From: DATFVJ01 sp035517695
Lineage (GTDB): Bacteria > Actinomycetota > Actinomycetes > Streptosporangiales > Streptosporangiaceae
Direction of reading: 5' to 3'
Length of the DNA stretch: 14,530 nt
Assembly (NCBI GenBank): GCA_035517695.1
Contig: DATIYI010000085.1
Coordinates: forward strand, 1 to 14,530
Both the position numbers and the translations under genes were made by a program. Below, piece after piece: positions 14,056-14,530 of this stretch. The notes beneath the pieces are model-generated. The model saw only the letters and a list, made by a program, of their open reading frames with translations, was not told the origin of the DNA and did no database searches. The stretch's first letter is position 1; the number at the start of each line of letters is the position of its first letter.

Positions 14056-14407
14056 TTCTGGGCCCTTTCCTTGGCGTATCAAGGCTGGGATGCGGTCGCA
14101 GCGACGGGTGCACGCCCGTTTGGTGCCCACGCCGTACTGGCGGCATGTGGGCGCACATCGAGTTGTGCCTCCGCGTGGCGACCACGACCCAGGCTGCGGC
14201 GGCCCCGGCTCGTCGAGATAGGGCCAAATTGCGCCGACGTTGGGTCAAAGGTCACTTTCCTATTTTTCTGGGGGATTTAGTGCAGTAGGGGACCTTTGAC
14301 CCTGGGCGGACCTGGGTGGGGCGGGAAGCGTTCTTGTCGTCAGGACGGACTGGCCGTCCGGTGGACAGAGCCGGAAGCGGCGGCCAAACCCGTGGAAGGG
14401 GCAGGCG
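14056..14407. promoter_or_regulatory. Divergent promoter region between encapsulin operon and cysK
   Basis: A region of 352 bp that must drive the encapsulin operon leftwards and cysK rightwards. It holds a perfect 12-bp inverted repeat (14242-14253 and 14291-14302) around an AT-richer core (ATTTTTC at 14262-14268), and a short hairpin GGACGG/CCGTCC shortly before cysK. A 47-codon plus-strand frame from ATG 14145 to TAG 14288 begins MWAHIELCLRVAT and resembles, weakly, sulfur-gene leader peptides; I do not list it as a gene. Confidence 0.6.
14242..14302. promoter_or_regulatory. Perfect 12-bp inverted repeat, candidate paired operator
   Basis: GGGTCAAAGGTC at 14242-14253 and its exact reverse complement GACCTTTGACCC at 14291-14302 are separated by 37 bp; the copies are 49 bp centre to centre. 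The gap is too long for a simple terminator loop and places both arms on about one face-spacing of several helical turns, as expected for two binding sites of one regulator serving divergent promoters. The regulator is unknown. Confidence 0.6.
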
Positions 14408-14530
14408 ATGAGGATTGCGGATGACGTCACCCAGCTGGTCGGCAGCACCCCGCTGGTGCGCCTGCGGCGGGTGAGTGACGGTGCCGGTGCGCAGCTGGTG
14501 GCGAAGCTGGAGTTCTACAACCCGGCGCAC
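14408..14530 (+). CDS. cysK: Cysteine synthase A (O-acetylserine sulfhydrylase), N-terminal part
   Basis: CysK makes L-cysteine from O-acetylserine and sulfide with PLP. The ATG at 14408 follows an AAGGGG ribosome site, and the first 41 residues are typical: IADDVTQLVGSTPLVRLRRV at residues 3-22 and LVAKLEFYNPAH at 30-41. The window ends just before the expected SVKDR motif with the PLP lysine, so the active site is not seen. It is transcribed away from the encapsulin/desulfurase operon, so the gene that makes cysteine and the gene whose product removes sulfur from it share one control region. Confidence 0.93.
   Translation, partial: MRIADDVTQLVGSTPLVRLRRVSDGAGAQLVAKLEFYNPAH

Noticed and set aside
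13817..14248. A 143-codon minus-strand ORF overlapping the shell gene start
   Set aside because: It lies in another frame of the shell gene for over half its length; the shell protein matches its family fully in its own frame.

Overview
The window is GC-rich DNA with long ORF shadows on both strands and tightly packed, translationally coupled genes. Together with a WS/DGAT-type acyltransferase, an actinobacterial style of flavin-dependent (LLM) monooxygenase cluster and a family 2A encapsulin, this points to a high-GC actinomycete (Actinomycetota). I cannot name the genus from sequence alone. The common theme is sulfur: acquisition of sulfur from organosulfur compounds and handling of cysteine sulfur.

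Layout. (1) 1-847, minus: N-terminal part of a WS/DGAT acyltransferase, running off the left edge. (2) 1162-6203, minus: an intact operon. In transcription order it holds an 85-aa unknown protein, two NtaA/DszA-like LLM monooxygenases, a 26-aa coupled mini-ORF, a luciferase-like (MsnO8-type) LLM oxygenase, an SsuE/MsuE-like NADPH:FMN reductase and an HpaC/RutF-like flavin reductase. Several junctions are ATGA overlaps. (3) 6204-7061: a divergent control region of about 860 bp with a 19-unit, 14-15 bp minisatellite, an AT-rich island and two perfect 14-bp palindromes. (4) 7062-10609, plus: a tauDABC-like taurine/sulfonate dioxygenase and importer operon in which all four genes are broken: three single-site frameshifts and, in the ATPase, a large internal deletion. 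(5) 10643-11149, plus: an intact OmpR-type winged-helix protein without a receiver domain. (6) 11508-14055, minus: an encapsulin system, namely a family 2A (SrpI-like) shell protein followed by its cargo, a SufS-type cysteine desulfurase with a disordered, repeat-bearing N-terminal extension. (7) 14408-end, plus: the start of cysK (cysteine synthase), divergent from the encapsulin operon across a region with a perfect 12-bp inverted repeat.

How it may work together (inference). The minus-strand oxygenases, fed with reduced flavin by two unrelated reductases, would cleave C-S bonds of small sulfonates or sulfones to release sulfite. The plus-strand operon once imported and oxidised a taurine-like sulfonate but now looks decayed, leaving the oxygenase operon without its adjacent transporter. 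CysK makes cysteine, and the encapsulated desulfurase takes sulfur from cysteine inside a protein shell. The most notable points are the coordinated decay of one of two divergent sulfur operons while the other stays intact, the promoter minisatellite between them, and a sulfur nanocompartment directly next to the cluster.
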